DNA from: an uncultured Oscillospiraceae bacterium
GTDB taxonomy: Bacteria; Bacillota; Clostridia; Oscillospirales; Oscillospiraceae
Assembly (NCBI GenBank): GCA_910589085.1
Contig: CAJUSG010000021.1
Coordinates: forward strand, 1 to 38,265
Direction: 5' to 3'
DNA: 38,265 nucleotides
Part shown: piece by piece, positions 1 through 8,556 of the stretch
Layout: each line of letters opens with the position of its first letter
Numbering within the stretch: position 1 is the stretch's first letter
Translations under genes and position numbers: made by a program
The notes under the pieces: generated by a model
Databases searched by the model: none
What the model saw: only the letters and a program-made list of their open reading frames with translations
Told to the model about the DNA's origin: nothing

Positions 1-1340
1 CGCAGCAGGCGGGCGTCGGTGGTGGGGATGCGGTTGTGGTCGTCGATGTTCAGGGTGGTGAGGCAGCTGATGTAGATTTTATATTTGCTCTCTCTGGGCA
101 GAGAGGTGGTAAACTGGTCGTTGAGGCAGTGGATGCCCTCAATAACCAGCACATCTCCCTCCCCAAGGGTGAGGTAATTGCCGTTGTACTCCCGGGCGCC
201 CTTTTTGAAATTGAAGGACGGGAGTTCGACCGTCTCGCCCTTCAGCAGCCGCACCATGTCCTGGTTGAACTGGGCGACGTCCATGGCCTCCAGGCACTCG
301 AAGTCGAAATTGCCCTCCGCGTCCCGGGGGGTGTCCTCCCGGTTTTTGAAGTAATTGTCGGTTGCGATGGCGTGGGGCCGCAGGCCGCAGGCCCGCAGCT
401 GGGTAGACAGCCGGTGGGAGAAGGTGGTCTTGCCGGAGGAGGAGGGGCCCGCGATCATGACGAAGCGGACCTCCTTTCGTCCGGCGATTTCGGCGGCGAT
501 ATCTCCGATTTTCTTCTCCATCATGGCCTCGTGGGCCAGAATCAGCGGCGTGGCGCTCCCTTGGGATACGGTGGTGTTCAGCTCCGCTACGTTGGAGGCG
601 TTCAGCGCCTGAGAGCGCAGGGTGGACTGGTAGAGCTCGCGAAAAACCTTTTTAGAGGGCCGGAAGTCCCCCAGCTGATTAGGATTTTTCTGGGTGGGCA
701 GGCGCAGGACGAAGCCGTTTTCAAACAGCTCCAGGCCAAAGCATTTGATATAGCTGGTATCGGGCGCCATGTAGCCGTAGAAGTAATCCACAAAGCCGTC
801 CAGGGAGTAGACGTTGACATGGGAGTTGATCCGGAAACTAAAAAGCTGGGCCTTGTGGACCATACCGGCCTGGCGGAACAGCTCCACGGCGTCGTCGGTG
901 CTGATGGATTTCTTCTCGATGGGCAGCGCCTGGGCGGACAGCTCCCGCATCCGGGCCTCTACCCGGTCCAGCAGAGCCCGGTCCAGTGTGAAGCTGCCCT
1001 GGGCCAGGATGAAGAGGGCGCTGCTGAGGGAGTACTCCACAGACAGACGCTCCACATGCTCGCGGCCCACCACATCATAGAAGGCCTTCAGCATAAGAAA
1101 GACGGCGCTGCGCTCGTAGGTCTGGATGCCGGGCTTGTCCTGGGCGGTGACCATCTTCAGCGAACAGTCCCGGTCCAAAACCTTGTGGAGCTCGCAGAGC
1201 TTTCCGTCGCGGTTGACCAGCAGGATATCCCAGGGGACCCGGTCCTGAAAGTCCGCGGCTATGGCGCGGTAGGGCGTTCCGCAGGGGTAGGGGTACGCCT
1301 TGCCGTCTACAGTAACGTTCAGCATTCTCTTTTCTTCCAT
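1..1340 (-). CDS. Uridine kinase-family nucleoside kinase with TGS-like N-terminus (3' end cut by window)
   Basis: Reading the minus strand from ATG at 1340 gives about 446 codons with no stop, running off the window edge. The start is supported by a GAGGAGG ribosome binding site. The N-terminus (MEEKRMLNVTVDGKAY...) resembles a TGS-like domain. Near residues 297-305 there is a clear Walker A motif, GPSSSGKTT, followed by segments typical of the phosphoribulokinase/uridine kinase fold (ATDNYFKNRED, then VIEGIHCLND). This architecture matches the roughly 550-residue clostridial 'nucleoside kinase' rather than the short Udk enzyme. It probably phosphorylates a nucleoside with ATP in the cytoplasm; the substrate cannot be read from the sequence. 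It follows the regulator gene but has its own promoter in the gap. About 100 C-terminal residues are missing. Confidence 0.85.
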   Translation of the reverse strand, partial: MEEKRMLNVTVDGKAYPYPCGTPYRAIAADFQDRVPWDILLVNRDGKLCELHKVLDRDCSLKMVTAQDKPGIQTYERSAVFLMLKAFYDVVGREHVERLSVEYSLSSALFILAQGSFTLDRALLDRVEARMRELSAQALPIEKKSISTDDAVELFRQAGMVHKAQLFSFRINSHVNVYSLDGFVDYFYGYMAPDTSYIKCFGLELFENGFVLRLPTQKNPNQLGDFRPSKKVFRELYQSTLRSQALNASNVAELNTTVSQGSATPLILAHEAMMEKKIGDIAAEIAGRKEVRFVMIAGPSSSGKTTFSHRLSTQLRACGLRPHAIATDNYFKNREDTPRDAEGNFDFECLEAMDVAQFNQDMVRLLKGETVELPSFNFKKGAREYNGNYLTLGEGDVLVIEGIHCLNDQFTTSLPRESKYKIYISCLTTLNIDDHNRIPTTDARLL

Positions 1341-1406
1341 AGGATGGCCTCCTCTTTTGTGTAATTACCCCGTCCGGGGAGGGGATTTTGACAGGTCTCT
1401 CCTGAA

Positions 1407-1435
1407 ATCATACGCCATTTTGCGACAAAAGACAA
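1407..1435 (-). promoter_or_regulatory. Sigma-A-type promoter for the nucleoside kinase
   Basis: Read on the minus strand, TTGTCT (1430-1435) is followed after exactly 17 bases by TATGAT (1407-1412). It lies 67 bases upstream of the kinase start codon and within the gap after the regulator stop, so the kinase can be expressed independently. Confidence 0.6.
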
Positions 1436-1480
1436 GAATTTTACACCGGGCAAAATATACTAAAAATCTGCCTGTCCATG

Positions 1481-2854
1481 TCAGTCCACGGCGGGCTGTC
1501 TGTCCCGGCCGCCGTCAAAGCAGAGGGTGTGGATGTTGCTGGGCCGCCCCTTGCCGCTGGGCAGCTTTTTGCCGGAGATATAGGCGTAGCCGGCATTTTC
1601 CAGGTTGGCCAGGATTTTATTGGCCATCCGCATGGATACATTCAGTTCACGCATGATCCACTCGGAATCCACCTCCCGCCGGTACTGCTTTTGGAGGGCC
1701 ATCATCAGTGAAAATACAGTCCGGGAGGACAGGTGGGAGCGCTGGGCGATCTCATTTACGGCGGGCTCGAAGATTTTGCGGGCCGGGACCTGCTCAATCT
1801 GCTCCGGCTCCAGGCTGGTCTTCAGGGGAATAATCTGGTTGCTGCTGTCAATGAGGAAGGTCTGGTTCAGGCGCTGGGCAGTGCTCAGGGCGTATTTGGC
1901 CGCTGTGATGGCGTTTTCGCGGGCGTCCTGTACGTTGGTGCCGATTCCATAGCCCACGGCCGCGGACAGGCCGGTGTTGGTTCTCAGACAGTCGGACAGC
2001 TCGCTGTAGGTGTGATCCCGCGTCAGGGCACAGATGGTCTGGGCGTCTGTAATGGCCTCAAAGCAGTTGTCCTGCCGCATAAATACCGGCGAGGCGGTGC
2101 CGCGGATTTTGCCAAACTGCTCCAGAGCCTTCCAGACGCAGTTCAGCTGCTGGGGCGTACAGTCCGGGTCGAGGCCGACGTGGATACTGGCGACCTGGCT
2201 GTCCTTGAGCTGCTTGCGTTCCATCTCACGGCGCAGGGAATCCACCGTTTTGAAGATCTCGTGAGAGGTAAGCCTGACGTAGATATAGGGTACTCCCCGG
2301 CTTTGAAACAGCTCAGCCGCTATGGTGGAGCGGGTCATGAACAGCTGACAGTCCTTGTTCTGGATGGACCGGATGTGGCGGCCGACCATCTCCCGCTCAA
2401 ATTCCAGAACCTCCTCCGGCGTCATCCGGCTGACAACGGTGCGCTCCTCCTGCATCAGCGGGCCGAGGCGGTTTTCCTCCAGAATGTCGGGCAGATTGTG
2501 CCGCTCGGTCATCAGGTCCAGATGGATGCCCCCCAGGCTCAGATTGGGGTTGTGCATGGTCTGGAGGAGAATCTGCCGGTAGTAGTTCTCCACAGAGGCG
2601 GCAAAGTAGCGGTGAGGTATGCCGCTTTCGGCGGAGTAGCAGGAGATAAACTGGTGAGAAAACAGGCCGCTGGTTAAGATCCCGTCGTAAATGTCGCAGA
2701 TTTTAAGACAGGTGGTGCGGACCGCCTCCAGTGTGTCAACCTGGTAGTAGTCAAAGGTGCAATCCAAATATTGGTTACCCAGAATTTCTTTTACCCGGTC
2801 CTGATCGGAACGCAGCAGCATCGCTACCCGGTAAACCTTTTCGCCGGAAGCCAT
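1481..2854 (-). CDS. Predicted transcriptional regulator with degenerate cyclase-like domain and C-terminal winged helix
   Basis: A 457-residue cytoplasmic protein without signal peptide or membrane segments. The start at 2854 (MASGEKVYRV) is chosen because GGAGG sits at the right distance. A GTG 15 codons upstream (2899) leaves the frame open but has a poor binding site and lies only 19 bases from the predicted -10. The N-terminal half resembles a ligand-sensing region. The middle (around AAVGYGIGTNVQDARENAITAAKYAL) resembles the degenerate nucleotidyl-cyclase/CdaR-type folds found in regulators. The last ~90 residues contain a helix-turn-helix/winged-helix pattern (SSRTVFSLMMALQ, then NVSMRMANKILANLENAGY). 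It lies downstream of the ABC operon on the same strand but is separated by a terminator and has its own promoter. Control of the neighbouring transporter is plausible but not shown; the exact family is not certain. Confidence 0.7.
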   Translation of the reverse strand: MASGEKVYRVAMLLRSDQDRVKEILGNQYLDCTFDYYQVDTLEAVRTTCLKICDIYDGILTSGLFSHQFISCYSAESGIPHRYFAASVENYYRQILLQTMHNPNLSLGGIHLDLMTERHNLPDILEENRLGPLMQEERTVVSRMTPEEVLEFEREMVGRHIRSIQNKDCQLFMTRSTIAAELFQSRGVPYIYVRLTSHEIFKTVDSLRREMERKQLKDSQVASIHVGLDPDCTPQQLNCVWKALEQFGKIRGTASPVFMRQDNCFEAITDAQTICALTRDHTYSELSDCLRTNTGLSAAVGYGIGTNVQDARENAITAAKYALSTAQRLNQTFLIDSSNQIIPLKTSLEPEQIEQVPARKIFEPAVNEIAQRSHLSSRTVFSLMMALQKQYRREVDSEWIMRELNVSMRMANKILANLENAGYAYISGKKLPSGKGRPSNIHTLCFDGGRDRQPAVD

Positions 2855-2917
2855 GACAATCCCTCCATTTTGCGTTGCATCTTGCGTGTTCGATGGCACG
2901 CGAATACCTTCAGGTGT

Positions 2918-2946
2918 ATTTTATCACAGTCTGAGAATAATTGCAC
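2918..2946 (-). promoter_or_regulatory. Promoter for the regulator gene
   Basis: On the minus strand GTGCAA (2941-2946) and TAAAAT (2918-2923) are spaced by 17 bases, 64 bases upstream of the chosen start codon. The -35 is weak (4 of 6); the -10 is good. Confidence 0.5.
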
Positions 2947-3021
2947 TAATTTTAAATTTGAAAGCCAAGGAATTTTGTGAGATATTCTGTCCCATGCTTC
3001 GGATAAGGGGACTCATAGGAC

Positions 3022-3068
3022 AAAAAGCCGGCTGCCGCAGATGAAATACCTGCGGCAGCCGGTTTTTT
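3022..3068 (-). terminator. Rho-independent terminator of the ABC/hydrolase operon
   Basis: A perfect 13-bp stem (3028-3040 with 3050-3062) encloses a 9-base loop and is flanked by A5 on the left and T6 on the right. It can therefore terminate in both directions. The serine hydrolase stop codon (3067-3069) touches its base, so it ends the minus-strand operon. Confidence 0.9.
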
Positions 3069-4587
3069 ACTCCTCTACACCGGTGAGCTCCGCATCGGAC
3101 GCGGCAAAGAAGGAACAGTTCCTTGTATGCCGCAAGATGACGCCGCCGGTGCGGAAGGAAATCTCCAGTTGGCTGATGTAGCTGGTCTCGTCAAAACAGA
3201 GGGTTACGAAATAGTGCCCGTCACGCCAGGCCCCGGAGGAGGACACATGCTCGAAGATGATGGAGACGTCGGTGTCGGTCTCCTGGGCCGACATGCAGGT
3301 TGTTCCCCTCTGCCAGGCGCCGAAGCCTACCGGGACGGTGAAGGACCGGTCCCCAATCCCCAGGGTGAGCTGGTCGTACTGGCCGGGGGACTGGGCGAAC
3401 TCCAGAGAGAGACAGGTGAAATTCAGCCGGTTGTCCCCAAAGACATACCGCTTTTTGGTCCACAGCCCGGCCTGCTCCGTCTCCCAGGAGGGGGCGCCCG
3501 CTTGCGGGCGGATGGCCAGGGAGGATATCAGGCTGTACAGCTCCTCCGGATGCTCCGGCGCGGAGCGGGGCGGCCCGGCAGGCGTGACCAGCAGCTCCCA
3601 GATTTTTTCCGCGGCCGCCCGGCGGGCCTGGGAGCTGGAGCCCCCGGTATAGGCAATAACCATATCCTTTCCGGGAATTACAGTACACTCCTGGCCAAAG
3701 GCCCCTTTGAAGTGACAGGCGCCCTCCCGCTGGTCAATCCACATCTGATAGCCGTAGCCGGCCATGTGGGGCTCGTCCAGGTGGTCCATGGTGATGTGGA
3801 CCGAGGAGGCATCTCTGATCCACTCCCGGGACAGGAGCTGTGTGCCCTTCCAATTTCCTCCGTTGAGCATCCACTGGCCGACAACAGCCAGCTGCTCTGT
3901 AGTCAGCATCAGGCCCCAGCCGCCCACGGTACAGCCGTCGGGGCCAGTTTCCCAGAAAGGCGTTCCGATGCCCAGAGGGAGAAAGAGCTTTCCGTTCAGA
4001 TACGCGGAGACAGTCCGTCCCACCGCCCTCTGTATGACGGCGGAGAGCATGTAGGTCCCGTGGGTGCAGTAAACAAATTCAGTTCCAGGCTCGTAGGCCA
4101 CATAGTGGTTGAAGAAGTTGCGGATCCAGTCAATTTGCGGCTGTTCTATCCCCTGGTGGCAGCAGTGAGGGCCGGTGGCCAGAATATCGTCGGGGCGGGG
4201 CCAGGGGAAATCGTGGGGGTCCTTGGCAAAGCCGGTGGTCATGGTGAGCAAGTGGCGCACCCGCATTTTTTCCATATTCTCACAGGTCCCGGCCGGCAGG
4301 TAGTCGGGGAAGAAGTCCACCACCCGGTCGTCCAGGTGCAGGAGGCCCTCTTCCACCGCGAAGCCCGCCGCCAGCCCGGTGAAGGTCTTGCTGGCGGAAA
4401 ACATGGTGTGGGGCTTTTCCGGCGCGTAGGGGGCCCACCAGGCTTCAGAGGCCACCTTTCCGTGGCGCAGCACCATGAAGGAGTGCATACCCATCTCCGG
4501 CCTGGCCAGAAATTGATACAGCTCCATCAGCTGATCCGGGTCCAGTCCGGCCTCCCAGGGGGTGATCCGCTGGAGATAATGATTCAA
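3067..4587 (-). CDS. Serine hydrolase of the beta-lactamase/class C PBP-like family
   Basis: A 506-residue protein with the SxxK motif S-A-S-K at residues 64-67 (nucleophile Ser64, general base Lys67), a Y-C-T segment at 173-175 in the place of the usual YxN/S, and a GAFGQ segment near residue 300. No signal peptide is present, so it should act in the cytoplasm. The C-terminal ~150 residues form an extra beta-rich domain. Family members hydrolyse amide or ester bonds (esterases, D-aminopeptidases, 6-aminohexanoate-dimer hydrolase, beta-lactamases). It is the last gene of the transporter operon, 18 bases after the second permease, which suggests it cleaves the imported compound. The start is TTG, strongly supported by AAGGAGG eight bases upstream. 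Substrate unknown. Confidence 0.85.
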   Translation of the reverse strand: MNHYLQRITPWEAGLDPDQLMELYQFLARPEMGMHSFMVLRHGKVASEAWWAPYAPEKPHTMFSASKTFTGLAAGFAVEEGLLHLDDRVVDFFPDYLPAGTCENMEKMRVRHLLTMTTGFAKDPHDFPWPRPDDILATGPHCCHQGIEQPQIDWIRNFFNHYVAYEPGTEFVYCTHGTYMLSAVIQRAVGRTVSAYLNGKLFLPLGIGTPFWETGPDGCTVGGWGLMLTTEQLAVVGQWMLNGGNWKGTQLLSREWIRDASSVHITMDHLDEPHMAGYGYQMWIDQREGACHFKGAFGQECTVIPGKDMVIAYTGGSSSQARRAAAEKIWELLVTPAGPPRSAPEHPEELYSLISSLAIRPQAGAPSWETEQAGLWTKKRYVFGDNRLNFTCLSLEFAQSPGQYDQLTLGIGDRSFTVPVGFGAWQRGTTCMSAQETDTDVSIIFEHVSSSGAWRDGHYFVTLCFDETSYISQLEISFRTGGVILRHTRNCSFFAASDAELTGVEE

Positions 4588-4605
4588 TTCCGTTGCCTCC
4601 TTACA

Positions 4606-5850
4606 TTAGTGAAGCTCCTGGTCCTTGGAGCGGCTCTCCCAGACGTGGAGGATGAGCGCTGCGGCAATGACCGCGTAGCACAGAGTCATGCGGAAGTAGC
4701 CGCCGACCATGGAGCTGCTGAACAGCTGCTGAGAGGCCAGCGGACTGACTGTGTAGAGCAGGTGGAACAGGACTGTTCCCAGAATGGCCTGGCCGATGGT
4801 GGCCCGCTTGACAGAGGCTCCGCCGATGAGGATGGCGGCGACGCAGAAGGTGCCCACCTTCTCGTGGCCGTAGTAGGCGTCCATAGTGCCCAGATTCTGG
4901 TAGAAGATAATCTGTCCCCAGGCGGCCAGCACCGTGGAGATGATGACAGAGATGATCCGCACCTGGTCGACCTTGATGCCGGAGGCCCCTGCCACCTCGC
5001 GGTCGTGGCCCACGGCGCGCATGTCCTGCCCCAGCTTGGTTTTCATAAATTTCTGCATGAGGAAGCACACCAGTGCGATGAGCAGGAAGGTGGGGATTGG
5101 GATGCGGATCAGGGTCTTGGCCACCACGAACCGGGGCATTTTGGCCATAACTGCCGAGGCCGCAGCCAGTATGCCGCACACCGCCAGTTGAATAGCCAGC
5201 TTTTTGGTGAACTGCCGATGGACCAGAGCGCCAATCAGGAATACCGCCGCAAAGAGCAGACTGAAGAAGATGACGCCGGTAAACAGGTCTACCCGGGTAT
5301 TCAGGCCGAAGATGGACAGGCCGTCTAAACTGTACTGCATACTGTCCAGGGCGATGGTGTTTTTAATGCCTATGTCGCCCGTGAGCAGAATGTCGTGCTC
5401 CACCTTGATGATCCCGCCGATGACAAACAGAAAGATAAACTGGTAGATGCCGTTGGAAAAATAGCCGACAATCATGCTGGTAATCATTTCCTGACCCTTG
5501 GTGCGGTTCAGAATTTTGCCGGCGAGATAGCCGCACAGGATGGCTGCCGCCATGGCGATAACCGCCGCCGCCGCCAGGGCGCTGATGCCGGACATGTTCA
5601 GAATGGTCACAACGACCAGACCCACCTGGCCGCACATAGCGCCCAGTACGATGCCGAAGTTCATGCCCAGACCGCAGGTGGCCGGGATGATGAGGGAGAG
5701 GACCAGCAGAATGTTTCGGTCAAAGCGGTTGACCAGATCGGACAGAATGGTTGAGATGGGCGTGCCGGAGAGATAAACGCCAATGATACACAGCACAGTA
5801 AACAGAATGGGGACCGCGTTGGAGATCAGGAACTGCTTGGATTTTTTCAT
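4606..5850 (-). CDS. ABC transporter permease (BPD_transp_2 / RbsC-LivH type), second of pair
   Basis: A 414-residue integral membrane protein with about 10 hydrophobic segments, including an N-terminal one (residues ~11-30) and the conserved region RAVGHDREVAGASGI that contacts the ATPase in RbsC/BMP-type permeases. It overlaps the preceding permease by ATGA (5847-5850), so the two are translationally coupled and probably form a heterodimeric channel. The ribosome binding site GGGAGGTGA lies inside the end of the upstream gene. It is part of the DUF3798 lipoprotein importer operon. Two different permeases with one fused ATPase is the arrangement of BMP/nucleoside-type importers; the substrate is not evident. 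Confidence 0.88.
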   Translation of the reverse strand: MKKSKQFLISNAVPILFTVLCIIGVYLSGTPISTILSDLVNRFDRNILLVLSLIIPATCGLGMNFGIVLGAMCGQVGLVVVTILNMSGISALAAAAVIAMAAAILCGYLAGKILNRTKGQEMITSMIVGYFSNGIYQFIFLFVIGGIIKVEHDILLTGDIGIKNTIALDSMQYSLDGLSIFGLNTRVDLFTGVIFFSLLFAAVFLIGALVHRQFTKKLAIQLAVCGILAAASAVMAKMPRFVVAKTLIRIPIPTFLLIALVCFLMQKFMKTKLGQDMRAVGHDREVAGASGIKVDQVRIISVIISTVLAAWGQIIFYQNLGTMDAYYGHEKVGTFCVAAILIGGASVKRATIGQAILGTVLFHLLYTVSPLASQQLFSSSMVGGYFRMTLCYAVIAAALILHVWESRSKDQELH

Positions 5851-6890
5851 CGGGTCTCACCTCCCGCCTGAGACAGGGCATACAAAATGATGCCGTTTGA
5901 GATGATGATGCGGAACACCTCCGACAGATTGCTCTCCGGGAAGAGCTGGTTGCACACCGGAAGAGCGGTTGTCAGCAGGGTCTGGATCAAAAAGGTGCCA
6001 ATGACGGCGTGACGGATCTTTACGCTGCGCATGGTGGCACCGCCCAGCAGAATGGCCGCCATGGGGGTAAAGGCCATGGTCAGCGGCCCTTCATAGGTCT
6101 GATAGAAGCCATAGCTCTGGGCGTAGACGACGATGCCCAGGGCGGCCAGCATGGTGGACAGAACAATGCCGATCATGCGGGCCCGGTTTACATTCACACC
6201 GGACATGGCCGCATAGGCGGGGTTGTTGCCTGCCACCCGCAGAATGGTGCCGGTGCGGCTTTTGGTGAATAAGTAGACGATGAAGCATACCAGCGCCACA
6301 AAGAGAAACAGGCCGGTAGGAATGATGACCCGTCCGATGGAGAAATTCAAAAAATTGTTCAGCAGTTTTTCGTAATAGTCACTGACCGGAACTGTGGTGC
6401 GCACGCCGGTGCCGCCCATGGGCCAGATAATTGTGGGGTTGGTAAAGGGGGCGGAAAACCAGAACATACACATCAGATAGACCATGGAAGAGCCCAGGTA
6501 GTTGCCGATGAGCATTTCGGAGCCCTTGACCATGTTCAGCAGGCGTCCATATAGAAGACCACCCAGCACGCCGATGGCAAGGGCCAGCGCCGCCGCGGCA
6601 AGAAAGCCGGCCCAGCTCATCAGACCAAACTGCACACTGAGCAGTCCGGCCAGCAGGCCGCAGACAATGCCGATAGCCAGGCCCATATTCAGGCCGGCTC
6701 CAACCAGAATGCAGGGCAGCATCGCCAGGGCCAGAATCATGTTTTGCCCTACGCGGACCAGAGAATCGGTGATGAGGGCGGCCATATCCTGGCCCTCCAG
6801 CAGAGCGCCGATGAGGATGACGATAATAAAGGCGATAATAATGATGCGCGGCATCCCGAACTGCCGGACCTTTTGTTTCATCCTATCCAT
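5847..6890 (-). CDS. ABC transporter permease (BPD_transp_2 / RbsC type), first of pair
   Basis: A 347-residue polytopic membrane protein, within the usual RbsC-family size. It has about eight to ten hydrophobic stretches and the cytoplasmic loop RVAGNNPAYAAMSGVNV, the family's EAA-like ATPase contact. The start at 6890 has AGGAGGT five bases upstream, located over the stop codon of the ATPase gene only 3 bases away. It partners the overlapping 4606-5850 permease. It would form the inner-membrane path for the ligand delivered by the lipoprotein at 8557-9747. Confidence 0.88.
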   Translation of the reverse strand: MDRMKQKVRQFGMPRIIIIAFIIVILIGALLEGQDMAALITDSLVRVGQNMILALAMLPCILVGAGLNMGLAIGIVCGLLAGLLSVQFGLMSWAGFLAAAALALAIGVLGGLLYGRLLNMVKGSEMLIGNYLGSSMVYLMCMFWFSAPFTNPTIIWPMGGTGVRTTVPVSDYYEKLLNNFLNFSIGRVIIPTGLFLFVALVCFIVYLFTKSRTGTILRVAGNNPAYAAMSGVNVNRARMIGIVLSTMLAALGIVVYAQSYGFYQTYEGPLTMAFTPMAAILLGGATMRSVKIRHAVIGTFLIQTLLTTALPVCNQLFPESNLSEVFRIIISNGIILYALSQAGGETR

Positions 6891-6893
6891 TGA

Positions 6894-8480
6894 CTACCTC
6901 CTGTCTCCGCTCATGGCCAGGCCAATCGTCTCATTGTCCGCGTCCGCGGGCAGAATATCGACAATTTTACCGTCGGACACGATAGCGATCCGGTCGCAGA
7001 CCTGGCGCAGCTCGGCCAGCTCCGACGAGGTGAAGATCACGGTGACGCCCTTCTCACGGTTGATTTTGGTAATGGTGTTGAGTACCATGTTTTTTGCGCC
7101 CACATCAATGCCCCGGGTGGGCTCAGACACCAGAAGAATCTCGGGCTCCAGCATCAGGGCGCTGGCCACACAGACCTTCTGCTGATTGCCGCCGGACAGC
7201 GTGCCGACCCGCTGGTCCGGGCCGGTGCACTTGATCTGGAACTCCTGGATGTAGTCCTCCGCCACCTGGTCAATGGCCTTTTGATCCAGCTGCTCAAAGA
7301 ACAGAACTTTTCGGAAAAAGCGGTTGTGGTTTATCATGGTGGGCGCCGCGATGTTTTCCGCGATGGTCAGGTCGGGGGCAAAGCCCATCCGCCGGCGGTC
7401 CTCTGAGACAAAGGCCAGCCTGGTGTTGATGGAGTCCCTGGGAGAATTGAGCTTCAGGGACTGGCCGGATACAGCGGCGGTTCCCCGGGTGGGATAAATT
7501 CCCATAATACCGTTGGCGATGCCGATTTTGCCCTGTCCTGCCAGACCGCCGATCCCAAGAATCTCACCGCGGTACACATCCAGTTCGATGCCCTTTACCC
7601 GCTCTCCCGGCATGTCCACATAAAAGTCCCGCAGGCTCAGGGCGACCTCGCCGCTGAGGGGCTCCTGCCGCCTTTGAATGGAGCCCAGGTCCAGCTCCCG
7701 GCCCACCATCATCTGGGCGATCTCGCCGGGAGAGGTCTGAGAGACCGGGATGGATTTGACATTTTTGCCGTCCCGCAGGATGGTGACGGTGTCAGCGACC
7801 TCCATAATGTCGTTGATCCGGTGGGTGATAAGCAGAACGGCGATGCCGATTTTACTCAGCCGCTTGACAATCTGTAGAACAATTTCCGCCTCCGACTCTG
7901 TCAGTACGGCGGTGGGCTCGTCCAGAATCAGAAGTTTGATGTTCTCCTTGTCAATTTCCCGGGCAATTTCCACGAACTGCATATAGCCCACAGGCAGAGA
8001 GTTTACAACGCGGCTCTCGTCCAGCGAGACCCCCAGCTTGTCCAGGGTGGCCTGGGACTGCTGGCTGATTTTGAGAAAATCCACCGTTTTCAGCGCGCTT
8101 CCCAGCACACGGCTCACCGGATTTTCGGAGAGGGGCTCCCGGTTGAGCTTGATATTTTCGCCCGAGGTGAAGCCAGGGATGAGCATGAACTCCTGATGGA
8201 CCATGCCGATGCCCTTGGCGATGGCCTGCTCCGGGGAGGAGATGGAACACGCCTGCCCCTCCACCAGGATTTTTCCAATGTAGCCGCCTGTCTGGGCAAT
8301 TACCGGCATTCCAAACAGAATGTTCATCAGGGTGGACTTTCCCGCGCCGTTTTCGCCGCAGATTGCGTGGATCTCGCCGGGCATGATGTCGATGGAAATA
8401 TCCGACAGCACCCAGTTTTCTCCATATGCCTTGCCCACATTTTGAATGGATAGGACCGGAACAGCCGCACTGTTTTCCAT
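6894..8480 (-). CDS. ABC transporter ATPase with two nucleotide-binding domains (RbsA/BMP-type)
   Basis: A 528-residue protein with two tandem ATPase domains. Domain 1 has Walker A GENGAGKST, a degenerate signature LPVGYMQ, Walker B LLILDEPTAVL and an H-loop LITHR. Domain 2 has the degenerate P-loop GGLAGQGKIG common in sugar/nucleoside ATPases, a canonical LSGGNQQK signature and LLVSEPTRGID, where Ser replaces the usual Walker B Asp. It energises the two permeases downstream. The start at 8480 carries AAAGGAGG. It is separated from the upstream lipoprotein gene by 76 bases containing a stable hairpin, which probably lowers its expression relative to the lipoprotein. It is 3 bases from the next gene. 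Confidence 0.92.
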   Translation of the reverse strand: MENSAAVPVLSIQNVGKAYGENWVLSDISIDIMPGEIHAICGENGAGKSTLMNILFGMPVIAQTGGYIGKILVEGQACSISSPEQAIAKGIGMVHQEFMLIPGFTSGENIKLNREPLSENPVSRVLGSALKTVDFLKISQQSQATLDKLGVSLDESRVVNSLPVGYMQFVEIAREIDKENIKLLILDEPTAVLTESEAEIVLQIVKRLSKIGIAVLLITHRINDIMEVADTVTILRDGKNVKSIPVSQTSPGEIAQMMVGRELDLGSIQRRQEPLSGEVALSLRDFYVDMPGERVKGIELDVYRGEILGIGGLAGQGKIGIANGIMGIYPTRGTAAVSGQSLKLNSPRDSINTRLAFVSEDRRRMGFAPDLTIAENIAAPTMINHNRFFRKVLFFEQLDQKAIDQVAEDYIQEFQIKCTGPDQRVGTLSGGNQQKVCVASALMLEPEILLVSEPTRGIDVGAKNMVLNTITKINREKGVTVIFTSSELAELRQVCDRIAIVSDGKIVDILPADADNETIGLAMSGDRR

Positions 8481-8506
8481 TTCTGCGCCTCCTTTTGGAT
8501 AAAATG

Positions 8507-8537
8507 GAGGGACGCCGCCACATCAGCGGCGCCCCTC
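8507..8537 (-). promoter_or_regulatory. Intercistronic hairpin between binding protein and ATPase genes
   Basis: A 12-bp stem (8507-8518 with 8526-8537, one G-U pair in the RNA) with a 7-base loop. In the minus-strand RNA it is followed by CATTTTATCC, which is not a strong U-run. Such hairpins after binding-protein genes commonly protect the upstream message or attenuate downstream transcription, giving excess binding protein. Confidence 0.6.
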
Positions 8538-8556
8538 AGACTGTGTCTTTGTGTAA

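Noticed and set aside
36..1364. A 442-codon plus-strand frame at the left edge
   Set aside because: The minus strand encodes a kinase with Walker A and a proper start signal; the plus frame is its shadow.
3127..5328. A 733-codon plus-strand frame opposite the serine hydrolase and permease
   Set aside because: Both minus-strand genes have motifs, ribosome binding sites and operon context; the plus frame is low-complexity Gly/His/Val-rich.
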